Shown here in pieces: positions 1 through 5,766 of a stretch of 6,807 nt of DNA. How positions within the stretch are numbered: position 1 is the first letter of the stretch; each line of letters starts with the position of its first letter. A model generated the notes under the pieces. It made no database searches. It saw only the letters and a list, made by a program, of their open reading frames with translations, and was not told where the DNA came from. Source of the DNA: Akkermansia sp. (GTDB lineage: Bacteria; Verrucomicrobiota; Verrucomicrobiia; Verrucomicrobiales; Akkermansiaceae); assembly GCA_017379255.1 (NCBI GenBank), contig JAFNWZ010000444.1:1-6807 (forward strand). Reading direction: 5' to 3'. A program made the translations under genes and the position numbers.

Positions 1-1
1 A

Positions 2-253
2 GCCGATGGGGCAGTGGTGATTACGGATATTGCCCAGCTGGAGCAAATGGAGCTGCAGGACCCGGAAATCATGGTGATTGGCGGGGCCCAGCTCTACGCG
101 CAGATGCTGCCGCTGATGCAGCGCCTGCATGTTTCGGAGGTAGCAGGCAGCCACGCAGCTGATACCTGGTTCCCGGAGTTTGCCCACCACTTTTCCACCC
201 GCACCCCGCAACAGGAATTCGAGGGGTTCACGCACGTGGTTTACGAGAAATGA
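2..253 (+). CDS. folA: Dihydrofolate reductase, C-terminal part (5' end outside window)
   Basis: This is the last 83 residues of a dihydrofolate reductase, the cytoplasmic enzyme that reduces dihydrofolate to tetrahydrofolate with NADPH. The reading frame is open from base 2, so the gene continues upstream and no start should be placed here. Visible family marks are EIMVIGGAQLY (fragment residues 22-32), the glycine pair that contacts NADPH, then LPLMQRLHVSEV, and ADTWFP (53-58), which matches the 'GDT.FP' segment of bacterial DHFRs. The end HVVYEK fits the usual final beta strand, so the C terminus is complete. Its TGA overlaps the next ATG as ATGA, which suggests translational coupling with the small membrane protein downstream. 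The assignment is firm; the gene symbol rests on family identity alone. Confidence 0.9.
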   Translation, partial: ADGAVVITDIAQLEQMELQDPEIMVIGGAQLYAQMLPLMQRLHVSEVAGSHAADTWFPEFAHHFSTRTPQQEFEGFTHVVYEK

Positions 254-519
254 ACGCTGGGTTTGCCCTTGTTGTATTCCTGCTGGGGGCGCTTGGTATG
301 CCGGTTTGTCTGTTTACGCGGCTGCGCCAGCATAAGAGCGCCCTGGAGGGTGCGTTTGCATGCGGGGTGTTCATGTTGATTCCCTGCGTTCTGGCTGATT
401 TGCTCTGGCTGCGGTGTGTGATGGGGGTGGCCTGTTTTGTGCTCTGGTTGCTCCTTGCTGTTTACTGGATGAATTTCCGCCAACTGAATCGCAGCCATGG
501 AAAGCGCCGTTCCAAGTGA
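250..519 (+). CDS. Small hypothetical membrane protein (89 aa)
   Basis: I do not recognise this protein. Its ATG shares ATGA with the folA stop, which supports a real, coupled gene. Hydrophobic stretches at residues 5-22, 34-54 and 56-74 predict two or three membrane segments, the last two nearly continuous. There is a basic loop at 24-29 (RLRQHK) and a basic C-terminal tail (about 77-89, ending GKRRSK), which places both inside by the positive-inside rule. Three cysteines lie in or near the membrane (38, 46, 56), with others at 20 and 62. No Shine-Dalgarno sequence precedes it, which fits coupling. The 3' end overlaps the next gene by 23 bases. Function cannot be inferred from the sequence. 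Confidence 0.6.
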   Translation: MNAGFALVVFLLGALGMPVCLFTRLRQHKSALEGAFACGVFMLIPCVLADLLWLRCVMGVACFVLWLLLAVYWMNFRQLNRSHGKRRSK

Positions 520-943
520 GTTCTGTTTTTATCTGCTCGCGGCGGCAGAGGTGAAGCCTTGGGCGCTGGGGGTGTTCATTGTTCTGTTCGGGTTGGGTGG
601 CCTGGCGTTTCTTGTCTGCTCGGGCCGGGATAAAGCTGACAGGGAGGATTCCTGCGCCCCGGAGCTTGCAGAGGGGGCTCTCGTTCTTTGTGCCCTGATG
701 GTGGTGACGCCTCCGCTTCTGCTCCTGCCGGAGGAGTTGCGGCAGGAAATACCTGTGGAAGCTCTGCTCATTGCGGCCTTGGTGGCGGCCGTTATTATCT
801 CTTTCGGCATCAGGGCGCTGCTCCGCTGGCTGGGGGCGCGTCCTCGCAAGCCGCAGCGTCAGGGCCGTCCCAGCCTTCCCGGATTGGGAAAGCGCGGTAG
901 AAAACGTAGAAAATCAAAAGGCAATGTCGGAAACGGAAGATAG
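497..943 (+). CDS. Hypothetical membrane protein with basic C-terminal tail (148 aa)
   Basis: Not recognised. Three hydrophobic segments lie at about residues 22-41, 57-77 and 87-112, with an acidic/basic linker at 43-56. The last 35 residues (about 114-148) form a disordered-looking tail very rich in Arg, Lys, Gly and Pro, ending after KRGRKRRKSKG, probably cytoplasmic. The start lies inside the preceding gene (23-base overlap) and the end overlaps the following gene by 20 bases, so all three are probably translated from one folA transcript. The gene ends in TAG. No Shine-Dalgarno sequence is visible. The basic tail could contact nucleic acid or acidic lipids, but that is only inference. The N-terminal 20 residues are not a good signal peptide. 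Confidence 0.6.
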   Translation: MESAVPSEFCFYLLAAAEVKPWALGVFIVLFGLGGLAFLVCSGRDKADREDSCAPELAEGALVLCALMVVTPPLLLLPEELRQEIPVEALLIAALVAAVIISFGIRALLRWLGARPRKPQRQGRPSLPGLGKRGRKRRKSKGNVGNGR

Positions 944-1679
944 ACTGAAAGAGGCGGGGAGCACGGTGTGGGCTTTGTTTAAGCCTGTTGTGCTCACGGG
1001 AATCTCACTGCTCATGCTGCTGATGTGGTGTCTGATGGGGATTCATGGCACCATGTTGGTGGATTACTGGCTGAGTGAGCGTGTGTACCCGGCTGATGCA
1101 CAGCATGTTGACCCGGCATTGGAGGGTAAGCTGGTGCGGGTGAACGGACCTCTCGTAGCGGTGGATAAGGCGCTGGTCCTGTATGATAATGAAGCGTATC
1201 CGGATGCTGTGGAAGTGCAGGGAGCCTGCCAGCGATACGCAGAAAAGGGATTGTCTCTCGGGCAGTGGCAGGTGCAGGGACTTTATTTGAGAACGCGCTT
1301 TCCTTTCGGGTATTTGCATCTCAATTTACCGGGGGTGGAAAGTGTCCGCCGACCCGAAGGATTGGTGTTTGTGTTGAAGTCCGGCGCTGAGGTCACGCTG
1401 GTGGGGCGGCAGCGCGCAAACGTGCTGGATATGTCTGTCCCCGGAGCCCGCGCGACTCTGGGCAAGGTTTCCCCTCGCTATGCCGGGCACATTGAAAACA
1501 GGGGTGGTGATTTTTCTCTGGAGGGGTTCGAGGAGGTGGCCGTTTTTGCCGTGGTGGCATACGCGGGGCTGAGTCTGCTCCTGGGGCTGTGTCTGGGGCG
1601 TGTGCGTCTGGGTTGGATTGCGGGTGCATCGGGGCTGGCGGTCATGGGGATTTTAGCAACCGTGTATGCTTGCTGTTGA
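924..1679 (+). CDS. Membrane protein with TMEM43-like N-terminal region (251 aa)
   Basis: The reading frame is open further upstream to base 771, but that part would lie wholly inside the preceding gene. The ATG at 924 gives a natural N terminus (MSETEDRLKEAG) with AAAAGG just upstream, although only 2 bases from the ATG. A membrane segment at 22-42 follows a short cytoplasmic tail. Residues 62-77 (VDPALEGKLVRVNGPL) closely resemble the segment after the first membrane helix in TMEM43-family proteins ('VDP..EGKLVHV.G'). Another outer region runs to about 200, followed by two C-terminal membrane helices at about 205-224 and 229-249. TMEM43 proteins normally carry more C-terminal helices and a clearer middle domain, so this is a divergent or shortened relative at best. 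Its role is unknown. It is the last gene of the folA cluster; its TGA stop lies within the -35 box of the next promoter. Confidence 0.65.
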   Translation: MSETEDRLKEAGSTVWALFKPVVLTGISLLMLLMWCLMGIHGTMLVDYWLSERVYPADAQHVDPALEGKLVRVNGPLVAVDKALVLYDNEAYPDAVEVQGACQRYAEKGLSLGQWQVQGLYLRTRFPFGYLHLNLPGVESVRRPEGLVFVLKSGAEVTLVGRQRANVLDMSVPGARATLGKVSPRYAGHIENRGGDFSLEGFEEVAVFAVVAYAGLSLLLGLCLGRVRLGWIAGASGLAVMGILATVYACC

Positions 1680-1704
1680 CTCAAAGCGGGCAATCTGGTA
1701 AAAA
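1676..1704 (+). promoter_or_regulatory. Putative promoter of the chagasin-like gene
   Basis: TTGACT (1676-1681) and TAAAAA (1699-1704) are separated by 17 bases, a good sigma-70-type arrangement (5/6 and 4/6 matches). The -35 box includes the stop codon of the upstream membrane-protein gene. A start point about 7 bases after the -10 would fall at or next to the ATG at 1711, so the mRNA may have no 5' leader. Confidence 0.45.
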
Positions 1705-1710
1705 TACGGC

Positions 1711-2091
1711 ATGAACTCGTTGAAACTGATGATGCTGGCCGCCCTGGCGGCGCTTCCGGTGCTGGCTGCTGATGCCAAGCCGGCGGCTCCGCTGAATCTG
1801 CGTGTGGGGCAGAAGGTGTCTCTTGTGCTGGATGGTAATCCCACTACGGGATATATCTGGCAGCTGAAACCTGCTTTACCAGCCGGAAGCCCGGTGCAGG
1901 TGGAGCTCTCCCTTGTCAGGAATGAGGAGGAAAACTGCTGTGGTTTCCCGACTCCCACCACGCTTACGATGACGGGCGTGAAACCCGGCACCCAGCTGGT
2001 GCGTGTGGTATATGCACGCCCGTGGGAGAAAGGCAAAGCACCTGTTCAGGAAAAGCGCTTTGCCGTGACCGTTCTGCCAGCTGAAAAGTGA
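1711..2091 (+). CDS. Chagasin-like cysteine peptidase inhibitor, MEROPS I42 family, secreted (126 aa)
   Basis: Residues 1-19 form a signal peptide (MNSLKLMMLAALAALPVLA), probably cut by signal peptidase I after Ala19 or Ala20. No lipobox cysteine is present, so the product should be periplasmic or secreted. The mature domain of about 105 residues has chagasin-family marks: DGNPTTGYIW at 41-50 (the NPTTG loop) and YARPWE at 101-106 (the RPW loop). In characterised members these loops enter the active-site cleft of papain-like (C1) peptidases. The central family loop, usually GxxG, is here CCGFPTP (76-82), with a vicinal cysteine pair; this is atypical. The gene stands alone between the folA cluster and leuA. 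No peptidase is encoded nearby, so the target is unknown. It could act on host or prey peptidases or on an endogenous one. Family assignment is strong; inhibitory activity is inferred. Confidence 0.85.
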   Translation: MNSLKLMMLAALAALPVLAADAKPAAPLNLRVGQKVSLVLDGNPTTGYIWQLKPALPAGSPVQVELSLVRNEEENCCGFPTPTTLTMTGVKPGTQLVRVVYARPWEKGKAPVQEKRFAVTVLPAEK

Positions 2092-2133
2092 CATAGAAAA
2101 TCAAATTTGCATCTATTTTAGAATAATTACAAT

Positions 2134-2170
2134 AAATGTCGCACAATCAGCTTGATTTTGTGCGGCATTT
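2134..2170 (+). promoter_or_regulatory. Large imperfect palindrome over the leuA -35 box (operator candidate)
   Basis: Arms 2134-2146 and 2158-2170 are reverse complements at 12 of 13 positions (core CGCACAA / TTGTGCG). The single mismatch, 2139/2165, would be a G-U pair in RNA. The 11-base centre contains the inner half-sites AATCA / TGATT. The -35 box of the leuA promoter sits in this centre, as expected for a repressor or activator site. As RNA it could fold into a hairpin below the chagasin-like gene, but only TTTCTGT follows, a poor terminator tail. Confidence 0.45.
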
Positions 2171-2179
2171 CTGTATAGT
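2152..2179 (+). promoter_or_regulatory. Putative leuA operon promoter
   Basis: TTGATT (2152-2157) and TATAGT (2174-2179) are 16 bases apart. An AT-rich stretch at about 2095-2139 upstream could act as an UP element. The start point would be near 2186, giving a leader of about 28 bases before the leuA ATG at 2214. That is too short for a classical leucine-codon attenuator. Confidence 0.5.
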
Positions 2180-2213
2180 GGGGATTCCAAAAACAACCAT
2201 AGAAACGTCTAGT

Positions 2214-3773
2214 ATGAGCGACAAAGTATTATTCTTCGACACCACGCTTCGCGATGGTGAGCAGTGCCCGGGAGCTTCGATGAATCTCCGGCAGAAGCTG
2301 GAGGTAGCGCGTCAGCTCGAGAAGCTAGGCGTGGATATCATCGAGGCAGGCTTTCCCTGCATCTCCGATGGCGATTTTGAGGCTGTGTTCACCATTGCCA
2401 ACACGGTGAAGAAGTGCCGCATTGCCGGTCTTGCCCGTTGCGTGGAGAATGACATCCGCCGCGCTGCCGCCGCCGTGGCTCCCGCAGGCGACCGTGGCCG
2501 CATTCACACGTTCCTGGCCACCAGCCCGCTGCACCGCGAGTTCAAGCTCAAGAAGAGCAAGGAAGAAATCATTGAGATGGCCGTGGCTGGTGTGAAGCTG
2601 GCCAAGAGCCTGGTGAACGATGTGGAGTTCTCTGCCGAGGATGCCAGCCGCACCGAGCATGACTACCTGGCGCAGGTGGTGGAAGCCGTTATCGATGCCG
2701 GTGCCACCACGGTGAACCTGCCGGATACTGTGGGCTTCACCACGCCACAGGAATATATTGCCATGATTGACTATGTGGTCAAGCATGTGAAGAATATCGA
2801 CAAGGCCGTCATTTCCGTGCACTGCCACAATGACATCGGTCTGGCAGTGGCTAACTCCCTGGCCGCTGTGACAGCCGGTGCCCGCCAGGTGGAAGGTACG
2901 ATTAACGGCATCGGTGAACGCGCTGGTAACGCCGCTATCGAGGAAGTGGCCATGGCGCTCTCCACCCGTCCGGAAGCCTTTGGCTTTGCCGCAGGTGAGA
3001 AGCCGCACAACCTCGAAACCCGCGAAATCGTGAAGACCAGCCGCGTGGTGGCCAGCATGAGCGGTCTTTCCGTGCAGCGCTCCAAGGCCATCGTGGGTGA
3101 AAATGCCTTTGCGCACAGCTCCGGCATTCACCAGCACGGCATCCTGGCCAAGCGTGAAACTTACGAAGTCATCGACCCCGCCGAAGTGGGCTGGGGCGAG
3201 ACGGAGCTGCCGCTCACCAAGCATTCCGGCCGCGCAGCCGTGAAAGCCCGTCTGGAGAAGCTCGGCTACAATCTTTCCGACAGCGAAATCACCCACGTGT
3301 TCGAGCGTTTCAAGAAAGTGGGCGATAGCAAGAAGTTCGTGTATGACGATGACCTTGCCTCCCTGGTGAACGATTCGCTGGACACCTGCGACGGCACCTG
3401 GAAGATGGTGGATATCCAGTTTGTGGCCGGCTCTGCTGCCCGCCCGACGGCTACCGTGCAGCTGGAGAAGGATGGCAAGATGTACACCGACTGTGCCATC
3501 GGCAACGGCCCGGTGAATGCCTGCTTCAAGGCCATTGACCGCATCACGAAGAGCAAGGGCGAGCTGGTGGATTACAATGTGCGTGCCACTTCCATCGGCC
3601 AGGACGCCCTGGGTGAGGTGACGGTGAAGGTGCAGTTCGGCAACTGCGAATGCAGCAAGCCGGTTTCCGGCAAGGGCGCCGCCACGGACGTTATCGAAGC
3701 CTCTGCCCGCGCCTACCTGAATGCTGTGAACCGCAACATCTCGCTGGCTGCGCTTGCCGCTGCCCAGGCTTAA
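2214..3773 (+). CDS. leuA: 2-isopropylmalate synthase (519 aa)
   Basis: LeuA condenses acetyl-CoA with 2-oxoisovalerate to 2-isopropylmalate, the committed step of leucine synthesis, in the cytoplasm. The N-terminal HMGL-like TIM barrel (about 1-290) shows the signature FDTTLRDGEQCPGA (8-21), with Arg13 and metal-ligand Asp14. It also has VHCHND (202-207), with metal ligands His203 and His205, and INGIGERAGNA (230-240), with Asn239. HSSGIHQHG (301-309) and TKHSGRAAV (335-343) belong to the linker subdomains. The C-terminal regulatory (LeuA dimer) domain is at about 393-510 and includes GNGPVNACFKAID, so leucine feedback inhibition is likely. The length is normal for the LeuA1 type. I chose the ATG at 2214 because it precedes SDKVLFFDTTLRD and lies after the promoter; an in-frame ATG at 2136 lies upstream of the -10 box. 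There is no Shine-Dalgarno sequence. pth begins 4 bases after the stop. Confidence 0.96.
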   Translation: MSDKVLFFDTTLRDGEQCPGASMNLRQKLEVARQLEKLGVDIIEAGFPCISDGDFEAVFTIANTVKKCRIAGLARCVENDIRRAAAAVAPAGDRGRIHTFLATSPLHREFKLKKSKEEIIEMAVAGVKLAKSLVNDVEFSAEDASRTEHDYLAQVVEAVIDAGATTVNLPDTVGFTTPQEYIAMIDYVVKHVKNIDKAVISVHCHNDIGLAVANSLAAVTAGARQVEGTINGIGERAGNAAIEEVAMALSTRPEAFGFAAGEKPHNLETREIVKTSRVVASMSGLSVQRSKAIVGENAFAHSSGIHQHGILAKRETYEVIDPAEVGWGETELPLTKHSGRAAVKARLEKLGYNLSDSEITHVFERFKKVGDSKKFVYDDDLASLVNDSLDTCDGTWKMVDIQFVAGSAARPTATVQLEKDGKMYTDCAIGNGPVNACFKAIDRITKSKGELVDYNVRATSIGQDALGEVTVKVQFGNCECSKPVSGKGAATDVIEASARAYLNAVNRNISLAALAAAQA

Positions 3774-3777
3774 GCTC

Positions 3778-4434
3778 ATGGGTGCAGAATTGCCACTTCG
3801 CATCATCGTCGGCCTGGGAAACCCAGGCCGCGATTATGCTGAGACCCGCCACAACGTGGGGTTCATGGTGCTGGACCGCCTGGCGCGCCGATTCGGAGCA
3901 GAATGGAAACCCGATAAAGCCCGCAAGGGCGAGCTGGCCGCCGGTCCCGGGGTGCTTCTCATCAAGCCCCAGACCTTCATGAACTGCAGCGGCGAATGCG
4001 TGGGCCCCATCATGCGCTACTACAAGTTCGAGCCGGAGCAGGTGCTGGTCATCTACGATGATATCTCTTTCCCCGTGGGCACCATGAAGCTGCGCTCCAG
4101 CGGCTCTGCCGGTGGGCATAATGGCATGAAATCCCTCATTGCCCACCTGGGCGGCGAGAAGTTCCCGCGCATCCGCGTGGGCATCGGCGCGCCGGGCCAG
4201 AAGGAAATGGTGGGGCATGTGCTGGGCAAGTTTGCGCCGGATGAACGTCCCTTGCTGGAGGAATGCCTTGCCAAGGCTGAAGAAGCCACCGCCATGATGA
4301 TGCGCGAGGGCTTCCAGGCCGCCGCCAACAAGTTCAACGTGAAGAAGGAAAAGAAGCCCCGCAAGAAGCCCGAGGCTCCTGCGGACGAATCCGCCGAAAC
4401 AACACCTGAACCACAGCAAACAGAAAACGCATGA
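3778..4434 (+). CDS. pth: Peptidyl-tRNA hydrolase (218 aa)
   Basis: Pth cleaves the ester bond of peptidyl-tRNAs that drop off stalled ribosomes, recycling tRNA in the cytoplasm. Key elements are visible: IVGLGNPG (10-17) with Asn15, TRHNVGF (23-29) with catalytic His25, KPQTFMNCSGE (63-73) with Asn69, YDDISFPVG (93-101) with Asp94, and SAGGHNGMKS (110-119) with Asn115. These correspond to Asn10, His20, Asn68, Asp93 and Asn114 of E. coli Pth. The core ends near residue 190; the last 30 or so residues are an extra tail, Lys-rich then Pro/Glu/Thr-rich, absent from the 194-residue E. coli enzyme and probably disordered. ATG 3778 is preferred over an in-frame TTG at 3754, which would overlap leuA. 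It lies 4 bases after leuA's stop with only a weak AGG upstream, so coupled translation is likely. The stop overlaps the next start (ATGA). Confidence 0.95.
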   Translation: MGAELPLRIIVGLGNPGRDYAETRHNVGFMVLDRLARRFGAEWKPDKARKGELAAGPGVLLIKPQTFMNCSGECVGPIMRYYKFEPEQVLVIYDDISFPVGTMKLRSSGSAGGHNGMKSLIAHLGGEKFPRIRVGIGAPGQKEMVGHVLGKFAPDERPLLEECLAKAEEATAMMMREGFQAAANKFNVKKEKKPRKKPEAPADESAETTPEPQQTENA

Positions 4435-4931
4435 ACCGCCCCATGATTTTCCCGCTCATCACCCTGTTGATGGTCGGCTGCATATCCACGCCGACTCAGC
4501 AGGCTGAGGAACGTGCCGCCATGGTGCAAGGTGCTGTGGTGCATGCCTGTGCTGCCAGTGTAGCCGTGATTCGTTTTTCGGATGACGCCGTGTTGTCTTC
4601 TTTCTCCATGCCGAAGGAGACAGTTGCCGAGCTGAAAGGGCTGCTGGAGCAAGGTCGCCCTTCTGTTTACGAACCGGATTTTGTTTCACCTCCCGCACCT
4701 CCCTTAGCGGATATTTATCTGTGCATCGGGGATATGAAGCTGAATCTGGAATCTGTCTGGTCCGAAAGCCGGGAAGCCAGCGAGCTGGAATGGTTGAGGA
4801 AATGCGATGGTGAAGGACGCCTGGCACCGCAGATTGTGCTGCCGGATGCCGCGTATGAGCGATTCATGGTATTAGATGCCGTTCAGCAAGCGCGTGCAGC
4901 ATTGAAATGTCTTGAAAACGAGTCCCGGTAA
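4431..4931 (+). CDS. Hypothetical lipoprotein (166 aa)
   Basis: Not recognised beyond its export signal. The N terminus (MNRPMIFPLITLLMVGC) has a charged start, a hydrophobic core and a lipobox ending in Cys17, with Met at -3 instead of the commoner Leu. It should therefore be a lipid-anchored envelope protein; Ile and Ser follow the cysteine, so there is no Asp inner-membrane retention signal of the E. coli type. The mature part is mixed alpha/beta in character with a proline-rich stretch at about 85-91 (SPPAPPL). It has four further cysteines (at about 40, 97, 125 and 160), which might form disulphides. The ATG overlaps the pth stop as ATGA, making it the third gene of the leuA-pth unit, though no functional link is evident. 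An alternative ATG at 4443 would shorten the signal peptide to an implausible length. Confidence 0.7.
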   Translation: MNRPMIFPLITLLMVGCISTPTQQAEERAAMVQGAVVHACAASVAVIRFSDDAVLSSFSMPKETVAELKGLLEQGRPSVYEPDFVSPPAPPLADIYLCIGDMKLNLESVWSESREASELEWLRKCDGEGRLAPQIVLPDAAYERFMVLDAVQQARAALKCLENESR

Positions 4932-4932
4932 G

Positions 4933-4952
4933 CAGCCCGGAGCAAGGGGCTG
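4933..4952. other. Short hairpin between convergent genes
   Basis: CAGCCC (4933-4938) and GGGCTG (4947-4952) form a perfect 6-bp stem with an 8-base loop, in the 39-base gap between the lipoprotein gene and the convergent DUF3592-like gene. No T tract follows on either strand, so it is at most a weak or factor-dependent terminator for one or both genes. Confidence 0.25.
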
Positions 4953-4970
4953 ATTGCCAACGCCTATATG

Positions 4971-5585
4971 TTACCGTCTCCAGCGTTTTCTACGGCGGTA
5001 TTTCGGGCGCTTGCCGCGGATAAGGCGGACAACAGAGAAGATGAGAATGCACGCAGTCACCACCGCACCGCCAGCCACAGCGATGGGCATTGACCAAAGC
5101 TCGCCAAAGCGGTTCAGCGTGCTGCGCCCGGGAGCATCCGGCATATATAGCACGGATATCTCTGTCCCCAGGCGGTTTTCCGGTTCTATAAAGACGCGTT
5201 TTCCGAACCGTCTGAAAGACCAGAGTGCATTCACCTGACGCCCCCGGAGCACTTGTCCATCAGTAGTACGATACTCGTATATCAGGATGAGCTTGGCTTT
5301 GCGATGATGGGTGTAATCGTGGTCCACAATACGTCCCGTGACTGCGATGCCGGAATCGACAAATGCCCGGCTTTCGGTATACAAACTCCATGCTCCCCAG
5401 CCCAGCAGCACCGGCAGCTCCAGAAACAACAGAAGCCACAGCGCCACAACTACGCCGGAATCCGTCTCCTCATCGCGGTGCTGTTTCCACGCGGCATAGG
5501 CAAACACGCCAAAGAACAGCACCCCCAGCTGCGCCAGAACCAGCTTCAGCCCGCTTTCATCCCAGGTGGTGAGCCCCGCCAGCAT
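4971..5585 (-). CDS. DUF3592-like membrane protein (204 aa as read from internal ATG)
   Basis: The first ATG after an in-frame TAG gives 204 residues. Hydrophobic segments lie at about 13-33, 44-68 and 165-187, with a very basic tail (188-204, including RRRKRWRR). Between the second and third segments, residues 78-160 form a soluble domain with the DUF3592 pattern: SGIAVTGRIVDHDY (78-91), LILIYEYRTTDGQVLRG (99-115), then EISVLYMPDAPGRSTLNRF (142-160). This matches 'G.V.. ... .Y...DG ... V.Y.P..P..a.l..f' of the family, whose function is unknown. The same frame continues upstream of the TAG (5598-5600) to an ATG at 5681 and adds a fourth membrane segment, so this CDS may be the larger part of an interrupted gene, or may be made by re-initiation 12 bases after the TAG. 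GGGCGG sits just before this ATG. It is convergent with the lipoprotein gene and divergent from ilvN. Confidence 0.65.
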   Translation of the reverse strand: MLAGLTTWDESGLKLVLAQLGVLFFGVFAYAAWKQHRDEETDSGVVVALWLLLFLELPVLLGWGAWSLYTESRAFVDSGIAVTGRIVDHDYTHHRKAKLILIYEYRTTDGQVLRGRQVNALWSFRRFGKRVFIEPENRLGTEISVLYMPDAPGRSTLNRFGELWSMPIAVAGGAVVTACILIFSVVRLIRGKRPKYRRRKRWRR

Positions 5586-5597
5586 CCGCCCGCCCTG

Positions 5598-5681
5598 CTA
5601 CAGGGTGATACCCAGACAAACCAGCGCGAGCACAGCCGTGCACACACTCACAAACCATGGTGAAATCGTATTCCTGCTCAT
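5598..5681 (-). pseudogene. In-frame N-terminal segment of the DUF3592-like gene, ended by TAG (27 aa)
   Basis: Reading the minus strand from the ATG at 5681 gives MSRNTISPWFVSVCTAVLAL followed by VCLGITL, then TAG at 5600-5598, then QGGR and the Met of the 204-residue protein in the same frame. The peptide is a typical signal anchor: Ser/Arg/Asn start, then an uninterrupted hydrophobic helix from residue 8 to 27. Together with its position 50 bases below a good promoter, this suggests that the gene's original start was 5681. A single nonsense change (for example TGG or CAG to TAG) would then have split it. Alternatives are a genuine short peptide coupled to the downstream gene, a sequencing error, or chance. 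Confidence 0.45.
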
Positions 5682-5737
5682 AGCACACAGTAGCCTTGAT
5701 TAGCAATGCCTCTCCTGATACAAAGGAGTACCCCCTC

Positions 5738-5766
5738 ATTCTATACAACCCCCACACGCTTGTAAA
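5738..5766 (-). promoter_or_regulatory. Putative promoter of the DUF3592-like gene
   Basis: On the minus strand TTTACA (5766-5761) and TAGAAT (5743-5738) lie exactly 17 bases apart, each matching 5 of 6 consensus bases. Transcription would start near 5731, about 50 bases before the ATG at 5681. The early leader can form a small hairpin, CTCCT (5728-5724) with AGGAG (5716-5712), which would hide the only good Shine-Dalgarno-like sequence in the area. That sequence is, however, about 30 bases from the ATG. Confidence 0.5.

Noticed and set aside
771..923. Upstream extension of the 251-residue membrane protein
   Set aside because: The extra 51 residues lie entirely inside the preceding gene in another frame and look like a shadow translation; the ATG at 924 gives a normal N terminus.
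2134..2170. Palindrome as an intrinsic terminator of the chagasin-like gene
   Set aside because: The stem is strong but no run of T follows on the plus strand, and the -35 and -10 boxes of leuA fit around it. Kept as an operator candidate instead.
2136..2213. In-frame ATG 26 codons upstream of the chosen leuA start
   Set aside because: It lies before the -10 box and inside the palindrome, and LeuA proteins begin close to the DTTLRDGEQ signature.
3754..3777. TTG start for pth overlapping leuA
   Set aside because: The ATG at 3778 lies 4 bases after leuA's stop and places the VGLGNPG motif at the usual distance from the N terminus.
2325..3806. 493-codon open frame on the minus strand across leuA
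   Set aside because: It mirrors leuA, whose motifs and length are unmistakable. Its Gly/His/Ala-rich translation has no family features and is an artefact of leuA's strong GC-biased codon use.
3691..4652. Long minus-strand frames across pth and the lipoprotein gene
   Set aside because: These are shadows of pth and its neighbour, with no recognisable motifs and no promoter.
4954..5663. Plus-strand frames opposite the DUF3592-like gene
   Set aside because: They are Pro/Arg/Gln-rich shadows without hydrophobic or motif structure, while the minus strand encodes clear membrane segments and a domain.
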